Shown: positions 27,739 to 36,893 of the stretch, in pieces
How positions within the stretch are numbered: the stretch's first letter is position 1
Layout of the letters: the number at the start of each line of letters is the position of its first letter
Assembly (NCBI GenBank): GCA_005881895.1
Contig: VBCG01000009.1
Location: forward strand, 25,993 to 76,572
Source: Betaproteobacteria bacterium
GTDB lineage: Bacteria; Pseudomonadota; Gammaproteobacteria; Burkholderiales; Casimicrobiaceae
Length of the DNA stretch: 50,580 bases
Direction: 5' to 3'
The notes under the pieces: generated by a model
Databases searched by the model: none
What the model was told of the DNA's origin: nothing
The model's input: the letters and a program-made list of their open reading frames with translations, nothing else
Made by a program: the position numbers and the translations under genes

Positions 27739-27796
27739 CCCCTCACCCCAGCCATATCCCGCACACGGGAGAGGGAGCGCGAAGCGCGGGTGAGGG
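27739..27796. repeat. Composite palindrome between gltA and odhA
   Basis: CCCTCACCC (27740-27748) pairs with GGGTGAGGG (27788-27796). Inside it are two smaller stems, TCCCG-CACA-CGGGA and GCGC-GAA-GCGC, giving a cloverleaf-like fold. It is unlike the two other repeat families in this window. The CCCTCACCC...GAGAGGGAG type is a frequent dispersed intergenic palindrome in proteobacterial genomes. It may end gltA transcripts or protect their 3' ends; no T-tract follows. Confidence 0.6.
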
Positions 27797-27836
27797 ACGC
27801 CTACCATGATGTTGGGGCGAAGATTGCGTTCGACAA

Positions 27837-29141
27837 TCAACGCTTCTCCAGCGGCGGCACCGACCGGCGCGTCGAGCCGGTGAACAATTGCCGCGGCCGG
27901 CCGATCTTGTACTCCGGATCCGAGACCATTTCGTTCAGCTGGGCGATCCAGCCGACGGTCCGCGCGACCGCGAAGATCGCCGTGAACAGCGATACCGGAA
28001 TGCCGATCGCCTTCTGCACGATGCCCGAATAGAAATCGACGTTCGGGTAGAGCTTGCGCGAGACGAAATAATCGTCCTCGAGCGCGATTTTCTCGAGCGC
28101 CATCGCCAGCTTGAACAGCGGATCATCGCCGAGGCCCAGCTCGTCCAGCACCTCGTAACACGTCTCGCGCATCAGCTTGGCGCGCGGATCGTAGTTCTTG
28201 TAGACGCGGTGCCCGAAGCCCATCAGCCGCACGTTGGAATTCTTGTCCTTCGCCTTGGCGATGAAATCGCCGATCTTCGCGACGCCGCCTTCCTTCTGAA
28301 TGTCGTACAGCATGTTGAGCGCCGCTTCGTTGGCGCCGCCGTGCGCCGGCCCCCACAGGCACGCAACGCCCGCCGCGATCGCCGCAAATGGATTCGTTCC
28401 CGACGACGCGCAGAGCCGCACCGTCGACGTCGACGCATTCTGCTCGTGGTCGGCGTGCAGGATGAAAATGCGATCGAGCGCGCGGACGAGCACGTCTTTG
28501 ACCTTGTAGTCCTCGCAGGGCGTGGCGAACATCATGCGCATGAAATTACCGGTGTACGACAGGTCGTTGCGCGGATACATGTACGGCTGCCCCACCGAAT
28601 ACTTGTACGCCATCGCCACGAGCGTCGGCATCTTCGCGATCAGCCGATGCGCCGAGATGTCGCGTTGGCGCGCGTCGTGCACGTTGATCGAATCGGGATA
28701 AAACGCCGACAGCGCGCCGACCATGCCGGTCAACACGGCCATCGGATGTGCGTCGCGCCGAAAGCCGCGCATGAAAAACTGCATCTGCTCGTTGACCATC
28801 GTGTGATGCGTCACGACGTCGACGAAATCCTCCTTCTGCTTCGCCGTGGGCAGCTCGCCGTATAGCAACAGATAGCAGACTTCGAGGTAATCGCATTTGA
28901 CGGCCAACTCCTCGATGGGGTACCCGCGATAAAGCAGCTCGCCCTTATCGCCGTCGATGTAAGTGATCGCGGAGCTGCAGGCCGCCGTCGACAGGAAGCC
29001 GGGGTCGTAGGTGAACTTGCCCGTCTTCGTGTAAAGCGTGCGAATGTCGATGACATCCGGCCCGATGTTGCCGGTGAGCAATGGAAACGTGACGGGGCCT
29101 GTCCCGTCGGAAAATGTGAGCGTCGCAGTGCGGTCGGTCAT
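27837..29141 (-). CDS. gltA: Citrate synthase
   Basis: A 434-residue type II (hexameric, NADH-sensitive class) citrate synthase. Catalytic residues sit in [13 protein letters not shown] (His), [13 protein letters not shown] (His) and the late YPNVDFYSG (Asp), and the N-terminal small domain ([26 protein letters not shown]) is typical of the gram-negative enzyme. The ATG at 29141 is preceded by GAGGAAGGATG. It is 52 bp after sdhE within the sdhCDAB-sdhE-gltA operon order. Confidence 0.97.
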   Translation of the reverse strand: MTDRTATLTFSDGTGPVTFPLLTGNIGPDVIDIRTLYTKTGKFTYDPGFLSTAACSSAITYIDGDKGELLYRGYPIEELAVKCDYLEVCYLLLYGELPTAKQKEDFVDVVTHHTMVNEQMQFFMRGFRRDAHPMAVLTGMVGALSAFYPDSINVHDARQRDISAHRLIAKMPTLVAMAYKYSVGQPYMYPRNDLSYTGNFMRMMFATPCEDYKVKDVLVRALDRIFILHADHEQNASTSTVRLCASSGTNPFAAIAAGVACLWGPAHGGANEAALNMLYDIQKEGGVAKIGDFIAKAKDKNSNVRLMGFGHRVYKNYDPRAKLMRETCYEVLDELGLGDDPLFKLAMALEKIALEDDYFVSRKLYPNVDFYSGIVQKAIGIPVSLFTAIFAVARTVGWIAQLNEMVSDPEYKIGRPRQLFTGSTRRSVPPLEKR

Positions 29142-29193
29142 CGTGCATCCTTCCTCAATCGATAAAACAGTTGCCCTCCGATACGCTTTGTCG

Positions 29194-29457
29194 TCATGCG
29201 ATGCGCAGCTCATCAACCAGCGGGCGCACCGACGCCTCGGGCTCGCAGCGACCCGCAATCAGGTCCCACAACTCGTTGTCCGTCAGTGCGAGCAGCGTGT
29301 CGAGCATGGCAACCTGTTCTTCGGTGAGCGTCGCGCCTTTCGCGTCCAGGAAGCGGGCCAGGATCAGATCGTTTTCGAGCAAACCGCGCCGGCAACGCCA
29401 TCGAATCCGCGCGAGTTGGCGGTCGTCCAGGAAATTAGGGTCAGACTCGATTTTCAT
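29194..29457 (-). CDS. sdhE: FAD assembly factor SdhE with a repeat-derived N-terminus
   Basis: An 87-residue SdhE/YgfY protein that promotes covalent flavinylation of SdhA. The diagnostic block [21 protein letters not shown] (RGxxE motif) starts near residue 16, then [14 protein letters not shown]. The ATG and the next eight codons (MKIESDPNF) lie in one arm of the inverted repeat at 29430-29516; homologous sequence begins at about [13 protein letters not shown]. No other start codon fits, and no clear ribosome binding site is seen. It lies between sdhB and gltA as in relatives. Confidence 0.88.
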   Translation of the reverse strand: MKIESDPNFLDDRQLARIRWRCRRGLLENDLILARFLDAKGATLTEEQVAMLDTLLALTDNELWDLIAGRCEPEASVRPLVDELRIA

Positions 29458-29516
29458 GTGATGAGCTATGCGTTTTTCCGAACCCGGCGCGAAAATCGAG
29501 TCTGACCCTAATTTCC
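29430..29516. repeat. Perfect 26-bp inverted repeat (REP type) filling the sdhB-sdhE junction
   Basis: Arm 29430-29455 (core GGGTCAGACTCGATTTTC) is exactly complementary to arm 29491-29516, with a 35-base spacer. The right arm ends one base before the sdhB TGA; the left arm contains codons 2-9 of sdhE. The core matches the repeat at 17836-17908. Sequences of this kind are typical of REP/BIME elements mobilised by RAYT (Y1) transposases; no such transposase is in the window. Confidence 0.9.
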
Positions 29517-30212
29517 TCAGATCGCCCGTTTGACCATGATGTCCTTGATCTTTCCGATCGCCGCCGTGGGATTCAACCCCTTCGGGCAGACGTCGACGCA
29601 ATTCATGATCGTGTGACAGCGAAACAGCCGGTACGGATCGTCGAGGTTGTCGAGCCGCGCGTTCAACGCCTGGTCGCGGCTGTCAGCGATGAAGCGGTAC
29701 GCCGCCAGCAATCCCGCGGGACCGACGAACTTGTCCGGGTTCCACCAGAACGACGGACACGCCGTCGAGCAGCAGGCGCAGAGGATGCATTCATAAAGGC
29801 CGTCGAGCCGTTCGCGCTCGGCCGGCGATTGCAGCCGCTCTTTCTCCGGCGGGGGGGTATCGTTGATGAGATAAGGTTTGATCGAGTGGTACTGCTTGAA
29901 GAACTGCGTCATGTCGACGATAAGATCGCGGATGACCGGCAGCCCGGGTAGCGGCCGCAACTCGACCGGTTCCTTCAGCGTCTTGAGGTTCGTGACGCAG
30001 GCGAGGCCGTTGGTGCCGTTGATGTTCATCGCATCGGAGCCACAGACACCTTCGCGGCAACTGCGCCGGAACGACAAAGAATCGTCGACCGTCTTCAACC
30101 GGATCAACGCATCGAGCAGCATCCGATCGTGCGGATCGAGCTCGATGTCGTAGTCGCGGTAATATGGCTTCGCGTCCTTCTCAGGATCGTAGCGATAGAT
30201 GCGAAATTTCAT
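29517..30212 (-). CDS. sdhB: Succinate dehydrogenase iron-sulfur subunit
   Basis: A 231-residue subunit. [2Fe-2S] ligands are in SCREGVCGSDAMNI and GLAC, [4Fe-4S] and [3Fe-4S] ligands in CILCACCSTACPSFWWNP and CHTIMNCVDVCPKGLNP. It carries electrons from SdhA flavin to quinone at SdhCD. The ATG at 30212 follows GGAGCCCCG. The stop is immediately followed by the inverted repeat. It lies 14 bp after the sdhA frame ends. Confidence 0.96.
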   Translation of the reverse strand: MKFRIYRYDPEKDAKPYYRDYDIELDPHDRMLLDALIRLKTVDDSLSFRRSCREGVCGSDAMNINGTNGLACVTNLKTLKEPVELRPLPGLPVIRDLIVDMTQFFKQYHSIKPYLINDTPPPEKERLQSPAERERLDGLYECILCACCSTACPSFWWNPDKFVGPAGLLAAYRFIADSRDQALNARLDNLDDPYRLFRCHTIMNCVDVCPKGLNPTAAIGKIKDIMVKRAI

Positions 30213-30226
30213 CGGGGCTCCGACCC

Positions 30227-31982
30227 TCAATACGTTCGCGTCTTCGGCGGGAACGCATCGACTGAAAGCGGCTTCATGTTGACCGGCTTGTAACCGAGCC
30301 GGTTGCCTTCGCGATACCACAGCGTGTGCTTCAGCCAATTGACGTCGTCGCGATTCGGATAGTCGCTGCGCGCCTGCGCGCCACGCGATTCACGCCGTGC
30401 CTCGGCGGACACGACCGTCGCCTTGGCAACTTCGACCAGATTATCGAGCTCGAGCGCCTCGACGCGCGCGGTGTTGAACGTCTTGCTGTGATCGTTGATC
30501 GAGGTGCGCATCGCGCGCTGCGCGAGGTCCACCTTCGGAAAGCAAACCTTGATTGCGGAACACGCCGCAGTGTGCCTGGAGTGTCTTCCGCAGCGTGTCC
30601 GCTACCGCTGAAACCGATTCACCCGACGTCGCGTTGTCGATCCGCGCAAGACGCGCGCGCGACGCTTCCGCGGCGTCGCCGGGCAATGGCTTGTGCGGCG
30701 CCGCCTTCAAGTTCTCGCTGACGATGAAGTTGCCGGTCGCGCGGCCGAAGACGATGAGATCGAGCAGCGAATTCGTGCCGAGGCGATTCGCGCCATGCAC
30801 GGACACGCACGCGCATTCCCCCACGGCGAAAAGTCCCGGCACGACGCTGTTGGGATCGCCGTCTTTCGGTGCAACGACCTGGCCATGAACGTTGGTCGGT
30901 ATGCCCCCCATCATGTAATGGATCGTCGGGACAACCGGGATCGGCTCCTTGATCGGATCGGCATTCGCGAACTTGATCGAAATCTCGCGGATCGACGGCA
31001 AGCGCTTGATGATCACGTCGGGACCGAGGTGGTCGAGCTTCAGCAGAACGTAGTCCTTGTGCGGGCCACAACCACGGCCTTCCTTGATCTCCTGATCCAT
31101 CGACCGGCTGACGACGTCACGCGACGCGAGGTCCTTGAGGTTCGGTGCGTAGCGCTCCATGAAGCGCTCGCCGTTCGCGTTCAGCAGAATGCCGCCCTCG
31201 CCGCGCACCGCTTCGGTAATCAGGATGCCGGCGCCGGCGACGCCGGTCGGATGAAACTGCCACATCTCCATGTCTTCGAGTGGCAGGCCGGCGCGCGCCA
31301 CCATGCCGAGGCCGTCGCCCGTGTTGATGAACGCGTTCGTCGATGCCGCGAAAATGCGGCCCGCGCCGCCGGTGGCGAGAATTGTGGCTTTGGCGTGCAG
31401 GATCATCGCTTCGCCGGTTTCCATTTCCAGCGCCGTAACGCCGACGACATCGCCGTCCGCATCGCGGATCAGGTCGAGCGCCATCCATTCGACGAGAAAC
31501 TGCGTCCGCGCGCGGACGTTCCGTTGGTAGAGCGTATGCAGCAGCGCGTGACCCGTGCGGTCCGCGACCGCACAGGCGCGTTGCACCGGCTTCTGGCCGA
31601 AATTCGCCGAATGCCCGCCGAATGGTCGTTGATAGAGCGTGCCGTCGTCGTTGCGATCGAAAGGCATCCCGAAGTGCTCGAGCTCGTAGACGACGTCCGC
31701 CGCGGTCTTGCACATGTACTCGATCGCGTCCTGGTCGCCCAGCCAGTCGGAACCTTTGATCGTGTCATACATGTGCCACAGCCAGCTGTCCTCGGACATG
31801 TTGCCGAGCGACGCGCCGATCCCGCCTTGCGCAGCAACCGTATGCGACCGCGTCGGAAAGACTTTCGACAGCACGGCCACCGACAAGCCTGCTTCCGCGA
31901 GCTGCAACGACGCGCGCATCCCCGCGCCGCCGGCACCAACGATGACGGCATCAAAGTGCATCACGGGGAAGCTCTTAGCCAT
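30227..31982 (-). pseudogene. sdhA: Succinate dehydrogenase flavoprotein subunit, split by a frameshift
   Basis: All the expected parts of SdhA are present: FAD-binding [20 protein letters not shown], the flavinylation histidine in [16 protein letters not shown], the catalytic region [32 protein letters not shown], and the C-terminal [16 protein letters not shown]. The frame breaks after [13 protein letters not shown] (about 30540) and resumes one base downstream at [12 protein letters not shown] (about 30535). Family spacing suggests 11 missing bases between two copies of GAAGGTG. Because SdhA is needed for the TCA cycle, a sequence error is at least as likely as a true lesion. In one piece it would be about 590 residues. 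Confidence 0.85.
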
Positions 31983-31998
31983 CACCCTCGCCGGCGGC

Positions 31999-32358
31999 TC
32001 ACACGGCCCCCCACAGTATCTGGATCGTCCACCCTGCGTACGCGATCAGCATGCAAATGACGACCATCTGCACCGCGAGGCGCCATCCGGTGGGCTTCAC
32101 GTAATCCATTGCGATATTGCGGACGCCCACCCACGCGTGGAAAAACAGCGCGATCATGAAAAGGAACGTCGCGAGCTTGAACGCATTGTTCGCGAAGAGG
32201 CCTTTCCACACGCTGTAGTCAAGGCCGCCGTGCCAGACGACGACGCCGAATACGAGCAGCGTGTAGAGCGCCATCACGACGGCCGTTACACGTTGCGACA
32301 ACCAATCGCGCCATCCGTAATGCGCACTGACCGCTTCGTGCGACGGATTGGTCACCAT
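31999..32358 (-). CDS. sdhD: Succinate dehydrogenase membrane anchor subunit SdhD
   Basis: A 119-residue protein with three membrane segments: [39 protein letters not shown] and [20 protein letters not shown]. The [16 protein letters not shown] motif around the third helix entrance is characteristic of SdhD. With SdhC it binds quinone and haem b. The start overlaps the sdhC end by 7 bp; sdhA begins 17 bp after its stop. Confidence 0.93.
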   Translation of the reverse strand: MVTNPSHEAVSAHYGWRDWLSQRVTAVVMALYTLLVFGVVVWHGGLDYSVWKGLFANNAFKLATFLFMIALFFHAWVGVRNIAMDYVKPTGWRLAVQMVVICMLIAYAGWTIQILWGAV

Positions 32359-32750
32359 AGCCGCACCGCGACGATGATCGTCAACAACAGCGAGAGAACG
32401 AGGACGATCGCCGAAGAGCGACGCGCCGGCGCAAGCTCGACGCCGACGTGCACGTCAAGCGCGAGATGGCGCAATCCGGCAAGCAGATGATGGATGTACG
32501 CCCAGGCGAGTGCCAGCGCGACGAGCTTCCACAGCGGCTGCGCCATGACCGATTTCCATTGCGCAAACGCTTCCGGCGACGCGACCGATACGTGTACGCC
32601 CCATAGCAGAACCGGAATGCCGACTAAAAACAGCAGCGCGCCGCTGATCCGATGAAGAATCGATACGATCGCCGGCAGCGGTTGCCGGATCTCGAGCAAG
32701 TTGAGATAGACAGGGCGCGGTTTGACAATGCGTCGCTCGAGAACGGCCAT
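32352..32750 (-). CDS. sdhC: Succinate dehydrogenase cytochrome b556 subunit SdhC
   Basis: A 132-residue protein with three membrane segments. Family signatures: RPVYLNLLEIRQPLPAIVSI with SILHRISG (quinone site) and IHHLLAGLRHLALD, containing the haem-ligand histidine region. The ATG at 32750 (MAVLERRIVKPRP) has GGGA upstream; an eight-residue extension in frame is not needed. First gene of sdhCDAB, 236 bp downstream of gntR. Confidence 0.93.
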   Translation of the reverse strand: MAVLERRIVKPRPVYLNLLEIRQPLPAIVSILHRISGALLFLVGIPVLLWGVHVSVASPEAFAQWKSVMAQPLWKLVALALAWAYIHHLLAGLRHLALDVHVGVELAPARRSSAIVLVLSLLLTIIVAVRLW

Positions 32751-32930
32751 AATCGTCAATCCCGAGGCGGCCATGCCGGCCCACGGCGTTCGCGGAAATC
32801 GGGCGCCGTCAACCGATCAAGATCGCGGCGGGCGAAGGCGTAAATCGGCATCGATGATGCTCGGAAAGCTTAAGGTTCCCGCGACGGGCGTTGCGGTGAG
32901 GGGATTCGGCACGATTTGTGCACAGCGGAA

Positions 32931-32936
32931 ATTATA
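32931..32936 (-). promoter_or_regulatory. Candidate -10 box for the sdhCDAB operon
   Basis: A perfect TATAAT on the minus strand lies about 180 bp upstream of sdhC, in the 32751-32986 gap between sdhC and gntR. No good -35 hexamer is present at 16-18 bases, so an activator or an extended site would be needed. No gene is visible in this gap. Confidence 0.3.
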
Positions 32937-32986
32937 GCGCCCTGTGCGCTGCTGCCGCCACGACAGCGCAACTTATCGTCGCCGGC

Positions 32987-33724
32987 TTATTGCAGTTCGT
33001 TTGCATAATGATGATGGCGTGTCGAGCAGAGCCCGCGTCGCAGTTCGACCGGCCGATCGCCGTAGGTGAACGTGACCCGGTCGACCGCGAGCAACGGAGT
33101 CCCGATCGCGACACGCAGCATCGCGGCGGCCGTCGCATCGGCCGCCACCGCGCGGAGCTTCTCCTGCGCCTTCAACATGCGCACGCCGAACTGCGTCTCG
33201 AAGAATCCGTACATTGACCCGTGATACGCGTCATATTTCGCCTTCGTCAGACCGCGAAACAACGCCGCCGGCAACGTGATCTCGTCGAAGATCGTGGGCG
33301 TACCGGCGTATTCGAGCACGCGACGCAGGAGGATGACCGCCTCACCGGCCTTGAGGTCCAAGAGCCGTGCCGCTTCGATGCTCGCCTTGGCGCGCCGCAC
33401 GTCGAGCAGGCGGCTCGCTGGATATTCGGCCTCGCCGTCGTTGCGCCGGATGTGCAGAAAGCGGAACTGTGGCGTCTGCTCTTCCGTGTGCGTCGCGACG
33501 TACGTACCCTTGCCCTGGCGGCGAACAACCAGATTGTCGGCCGCGAGCGCCTCGATCGCCTTCCGCACGGTCCCTTGCGCCACGCCGAAGCGGCTCGCCA
33601 ACTCGATTTCGGACGGAATCGCCTCGCCGGGACGCCACTCGCGCGCCTCGAGGCTTTTTTCGAGTAGGCCCTTGATTTGCAGATAGAGCGGTCGAAAGGC
33701 CGGCGTGGATGGTGACTGTGACAT
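32987..33724 (-). CDS. GntR/HutC family regulator with UTRA domain
   Basis: A 245-residue repressor-type regulator: N-terminal winged helix (PLYLQIKGLLEKSLEAREW, GEAIPSEIELASRFGVAQGTVRKAIEALAADNLVVRRQGKGTYV) and a UTRA ligand domain (from about residue 95; GEAVILLRRVLEYAGTPTIFDEITLP). The same gene is found between mdh and sdhC in many betaproteobacteria, so control of TCA genes is the likely role. The effector is unknown. The ATG at 33724 is preferred to an upstream TTG. It is divergent from mdh across a 259-bp region. Confidence 0.9.
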   Translation of the reverse strand: MSQSPSTPAFRPLYLQIKGLLEKSLEAREWRPGEAIPSEIELASRFGVAQGTVRKAIEALAADNLVVRRQGKGTYVATHTEEQTPQFRFLHIRRNDGEAEYPASRLLDVRRAKASIEAARLLDLKAGEAVILLRRVLEYAGTPTIFDEITLPAALFRGLTKAKYDAYHGSMYGFFETQFGVRMLKAQEKLRAVAADATAAAMLRVAIGTPLLAVDRVTFTYGDRPVELRRGLCSTRHHHYANELQ

Positions 33725-33836
33725 GAGTTGAAAAACAGCGAGCGACGCTGGAGTGCGCAATCAAGCTTGCGGGCGCAATCTCGATCCCGGGCCGGGTCAT
33801 TATCGATCAGCGATCCGATGCTGTCCATTAATGCTG

Positions 33837-33850
33837 TCTTATATCTTATA
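33837..33850. promoter_or_regulatory. Tandem TCTTATA operator-like repeat between gntR and mdh
   Basis: Two adjacent copies of TCTTATA, followed by the AT-rich AATAATATATGAG, form a very AT-rich island within GC-rich DNA, 18 bp upstream of the mdh -35 box. The position fits an operator for the divergent GntR regulator controlling mdh and possibly itself. Assignment is inferred from location and repeat structure. Confidence 0.4.
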
Positions 33851-33867
33851 AATAATATATGAGTTGA

Positions 33868-33896
33868 TTGACAGGCGGCTGTCGACTGCCTAAAAT
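33868..33896 (+). promoter_or_regulatory. Strong sigma-70 promoter for mdh
   Basis: TTGACA (33868-33873), a 17-base spacer, then TAAAAT (33891-33896), pointing to mdh. This is the best sigma-70 match seen in the window. Transcription would begin near 33903, about 80 bases before the mdh ATG. Confidence 0.7.
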
Positions 33897-33983
33897 GTCC
33901 TTTGAGCGAGCGCGCTGCCGCCGCCGGGTTGTGCAAGTGCTCGCCGTCACATCCGACCTCCCTTCTTTGCGTCAGGAGCCCTC

Positions 33984-34970
33984 ATGAAACGACCCGTCCG
34001 CGTCGCCGTCACCGGCGCCGCCGGCCAGATCGGCTACAGCCTGGTGTTTCGAATCGCGGCAGGCGAAATGCTGGGCCAGGACCAACCGGTCATCCTGCAG
34101 CTTCTCGAACTGCCGCTCGACAAAGCGCAGGCCGCGTTGAAAGGCGTCATGATGGAGCTCGAGGACTGCGCGCTGCCGCTCCTCGCGGGCATGGCGGGCA
34201 CCGCGGATCCGAAAGTCGCCTTCAAGGATGTCGACATGGCCATTCTGGTCGGCGCGCGACCGCGCGGCCCGGGAATGGAGCGCAAGGATCTTCTGCTCGA
34301 GAACGCAAAAATCTTTATCGAGCAAGGCCGGGCGCTCGATGCGGTCGCGTCACGCAACGTCAAGATCCTGGGCGTGGGCAATCCCGCCAACACGAACGCC
34401 TACATCGCGATGAAATCCGCGCCGTCATTGCCGAAGCGCAACTTCACCGCGATGCTGCGCCTAGATCACAATCGCGCCCTGTCACAACTTGCGCAAAAGA
34501 GCGGCAAGCCGGTCGGCTCGATCGAAAAGCTCGTTGTTTGGGGCAACCACTCGCCCACGATGTACCCGGATTACCGCTTTGCAACCGCCGACGGCGCATC
34601 GATCAAGGCGTTGATCAACGACGAAAACTGGAATCGCAACGTCTTCCTGCCCACCGTCGGCAAGCGCGGTGCAGCCGTCATCGAAGCGCGCGGGCTTTCG
34701 TCGGCCGCGTCGGCGGCCAATGCCGCCATCGATCACATGCACGACTGGATTCTTGGGACGGGCAATCAGTGGGCGACGATGGGCGTCGCCTCCGACGGCA
34801 GCTACGGCATCCCGGAAGACATCATGTATGGTTTTCCGGTCACGACGGCCAACGGCGAGTACACGATCGTTGAAGGGCTCCCGATCGACGATTTCTCGCG
34901 CGAGAAGATGAACGTGACGCTGAAAGAGCTCGAGGAGGAGCGCGCCGGCGTTGCGGCCTTGCTCCGCTAA
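33984..34970 (+). CDS. mdh: Malate dehydrogenase
   Basis: A 328-residue NAD-dependent enzyme of the long, LDH-unlike Mdh group common in betaproteobacteria. NAD-binding [10 protein letters not shown] (11-20), substrate arginines in [14 protein letters not shown], cofactor loop [12 protein letters not shown], and the catalytic histidine in [13 protein letters not shown]. It interconverts malate and oxaloacetate. CAGGAG precedes the ATG. It heads a plus-strand run with a CoA-ester lyase, prpBCD and aconitase. Confidence 0.97.
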   Translation: MKRPVRVAVTGAAGQIGYSLVFRIAAGEMLGQDQPVILQLLELPLDKAQAALKGVMMELEDCALPLLAGMAGTADPKVAFKDVDMAILVGARPRGPGMERKDLLLENAKIFIEQGRALDAVASRNVKILGVGNPANTNAYIAMKSAPSLPKRNFTAMLRLDHNRALSQLAQKSGKPVGSIEKLVVWGNHSPTMYPDYRFATADGASIKALINDENWNRNVFLPTVGKRGAAVIEARGLSSAASAANAAIDHMHDWILGTGNQWATMGVASDGSYGIPEDIMYGFPVTTANGEYTIVEGLPIDDFSREKMNVTLKELEEERAGVAALLR

Positions 34971-34982
34971 CGGCCATCGTTT

Positions 34983-35993
34983 ATGAGCGTCCGCCTTTCG
35001 CCGGAAGCCGCGCTATACGGCAACGAGCGTCCGCTGCCGGCGCTTCCGCCGTGCGTCCATTACGCCGGCAGCGAGCGGTTCATTGCCAAGGCGCTCGAAC
35101 TGCAACGTGCGCGCGGACCGGTATTCGACGTCGCCGGCGACTGCGAGGACGGCGCGCCAATTGGGCTTGAGGCCGAGCATGCGCGGATGATCGCCAAGCT
35201 GATCGGCTCGTCCGCCAACGCGCACAACCGCGTCGGCGCGCGCATCCACGACGTCCGCCATCCCGCGTGGGAAAACGATCTGGAGATTCTGGTCGGCGAA
35301 GCCGGCGATCGCATTGCGTTTCTGACACTGCCTAAATCCGAGACCGTCGGCGACGTCGAACGCGCGCTTGAAGCGCTGGCCAAGCACAGTGCACGCAAAG
35401 GGCTCAGCCGAACGATTCCGTTGAGCGTGTTGATCGAAACTCCGAGCGCCGTCCATGACGCGTGGGCGATCGCCGAATTGCCCGGTATCGCAAGCCTCGA
35501 CTTCGGCACGCTGGACTTTGTCAGCGCGCATCACGGTGCCGTCCCGCTTTCGGCGATGGAAAGTCCCGGCCAGTTCGATCACGCGCTGTTGCGTCGTGCC
35601 AAAGCGGAAGTAGCCGCCGCAGCGCTCGCCCATGCGATCGTTCCGGCCCACGGCGTCACGCGTTCGCTCGATGATCCGGACATCGTCTACGCAGACGCGC
35701 GACGCGCACGCGATGAGTTCGGCTTTCTGCGGATGTGGAGCATTCACCCGTCGCAGATCGATCCCATCGTGCGCGCGTTCTCACCCGACCGCCTGGAAAT
35801 CGACGAAGCAGCCGCGATTCTCATCGCTGCGCAAGCCGCCGATTGGGCGCCGCTGCGCGTTGCCGGCAAGCTGCACGATCGCGCGTCGTATCGGTATTGC
35901 TGGAGCGTGCTGCAACGTGCGCACGCGACGGGAACGCCGCTGCCTCCAGACGGCGCGGCGTTTTTTTCGCACGTGGATCGGAAGCCATCGTGA
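34983..35993 (+). CDS. HpcH/HpaI aldolase, citrate lyase beta-like (CoA ester lyase)
   Basis: A 336-residue CitE-like TIM barrel. Magnesium and substrate elements include [58 protein letters not shown] and [13 protein letters not shown]. Members cleave or form CoA esters such as malyl-CoA, citramalyl-CoA or methylmalyl-CoA; which applies here is not evident. It starts 13 bp after mdh and its TGA overlaps the prpB GTG (GTGA), so it belongs to the propionate/TCA operon. Confidence 0.88.
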   Translation: MSVRLSPEAALYGNERPLPALPPCVHYAGSERFIAKALELQRARGPVFDVAGDCEDGAPIGLEAEHARMIAKLIGSSANAHNRVGARIHDVRHPAWENDLEILVGEAGDRIAFLTLPKSETVGDVERALEALAKHSARKGLSRTIPLSVLIETPSAVHDAWAIAELPGIASLDFGTLDFVSAHHGAVPLSAMESPGQFDHALLRRAKAEVAAAALAHAIVPAHGVTRSLDDPDIVYADARRARDEFGFLRMWSIHPSQIDPIVRAFSPDRLEIDEAAAILIAAQAADWAPLRVAGKLHDRASYRYCWSVLQRAHATGTPLPPDGAAFFSHVDRKPS

Positions 35994-36886
35994 CAGCGAT
36001 GGTTGCGGGCGCGAAGTTTCGTGCCGCCGTCGAGGCCGAAAAACCGTTGCAAGTCGCCGGCGCGATCAACGCGTACGTGGCGCGCATGGCCGAGCGTGTC
36101 GGTTTCAAGGCGTTGTATCTATCGGGTGGCGGTGTTGCCGCCAACTCGCTTGGCATGCCGGACCTCGGTATCAGCACGCTGGAGGACGTGCTGATCGACG
36201 TGCGCCGCATCACCGACGTCACCACATTGCCGCTGCTCGTCGACATCGACACGGGCTGGGGAAGCGCATTCAACATCGCGCGCACGATTCGCTCGATGAT
36301 CAAGGCCGGCGCTGCCGCCGTGCACATCGAAGATCAGGTCGGTGCGAAGCGCTGCGGGCATCGGCCGGGCAAGGAAGTGGTCGCGAAGCAAGAGATGGTC
36401 GACCGCGTCAAAGCCGCTGTCGACGCGCGCACCGATCCATCGTTCGTCATCATGGCGCGTACCGATGCGCTGGCCGTCGAAGGGATCGATGCCGCAATCG
36501 ATCGCGCAGTCGCGTACGTCGAAGCGGGCGCCGACATGATTTTCCCTGAAGCGATGACCGAGCTGGCGATGTACAGGCGCTTCCGCTCGGCGGTGACTGT
36601 TCCTATCCTCGCGAACATCACCGAATTCGGCCAGACGCCGCTCTTCACGACGGACGAATTGCGCTTCGCCGATGTCGACATCGTGCTCTACTGTTGCTCG
36701 GCCTACCGCGCGATGAACGCCGCGGCGCTGAATGTCTATCGCACGATACGCCGCGAAGGAACGCAGAAGAGCGTCGTGCCGCTGATGCAGACGCGCGCCG
36801 AGCTGTACGATTTTCTCGGCTATCACGATTACGAAAAAAAGCTGGACGAGTTATTCGCGAAGCAAAGCGTGGACGCATCGCGCTGA
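35990..36886 (+). CDS. prpB: 2-methylisocitrate lyase PrpB
   Basis: A 298-residue member of the isocitrate lyase superfamily. It has [18 protein letters not shown], the metal site in [11 protein letters not shown], the catalytic loop [13 protein letters not shown] with the essential cysteine, and [12 protein letters not shown]. It splits 2-methylisocitrate into pyruvate and succinate. The GTG at 35990 overlaps the previous stop (GTGA) and has GGAAG upstream; an ATG three codons later is an alternative. 8 bp separate it from prpC. Confidence 0.93.
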   Translation: MTAMVAGAKFRAAVEAEKPLQVAGAINAYVARMAERVGFKALYLSGGGVAANSLGMPDLGISTLEDVLIDVRRITDVTTLPLLVDIDTGWGSAFNIARTIRSMIKAGAAAVHIEDQVGAKRCGHRPGKEVVAKQEMVDRVKAAVDARTDPSFVIMARTDALAVEGIDAAIDRAVAYVEAGADMIFPEAMTELAMYRRFRSAVTVPILANITEFGQTPLFTTDELRFADVDIVLYCCSAYRAMNAAALNVYRTIRREGTQKSVVPLMQTRAELYDFLGYHDYEKKLDELFAKQSVDASR

Positions 36887-36893
36887 GGACCCA

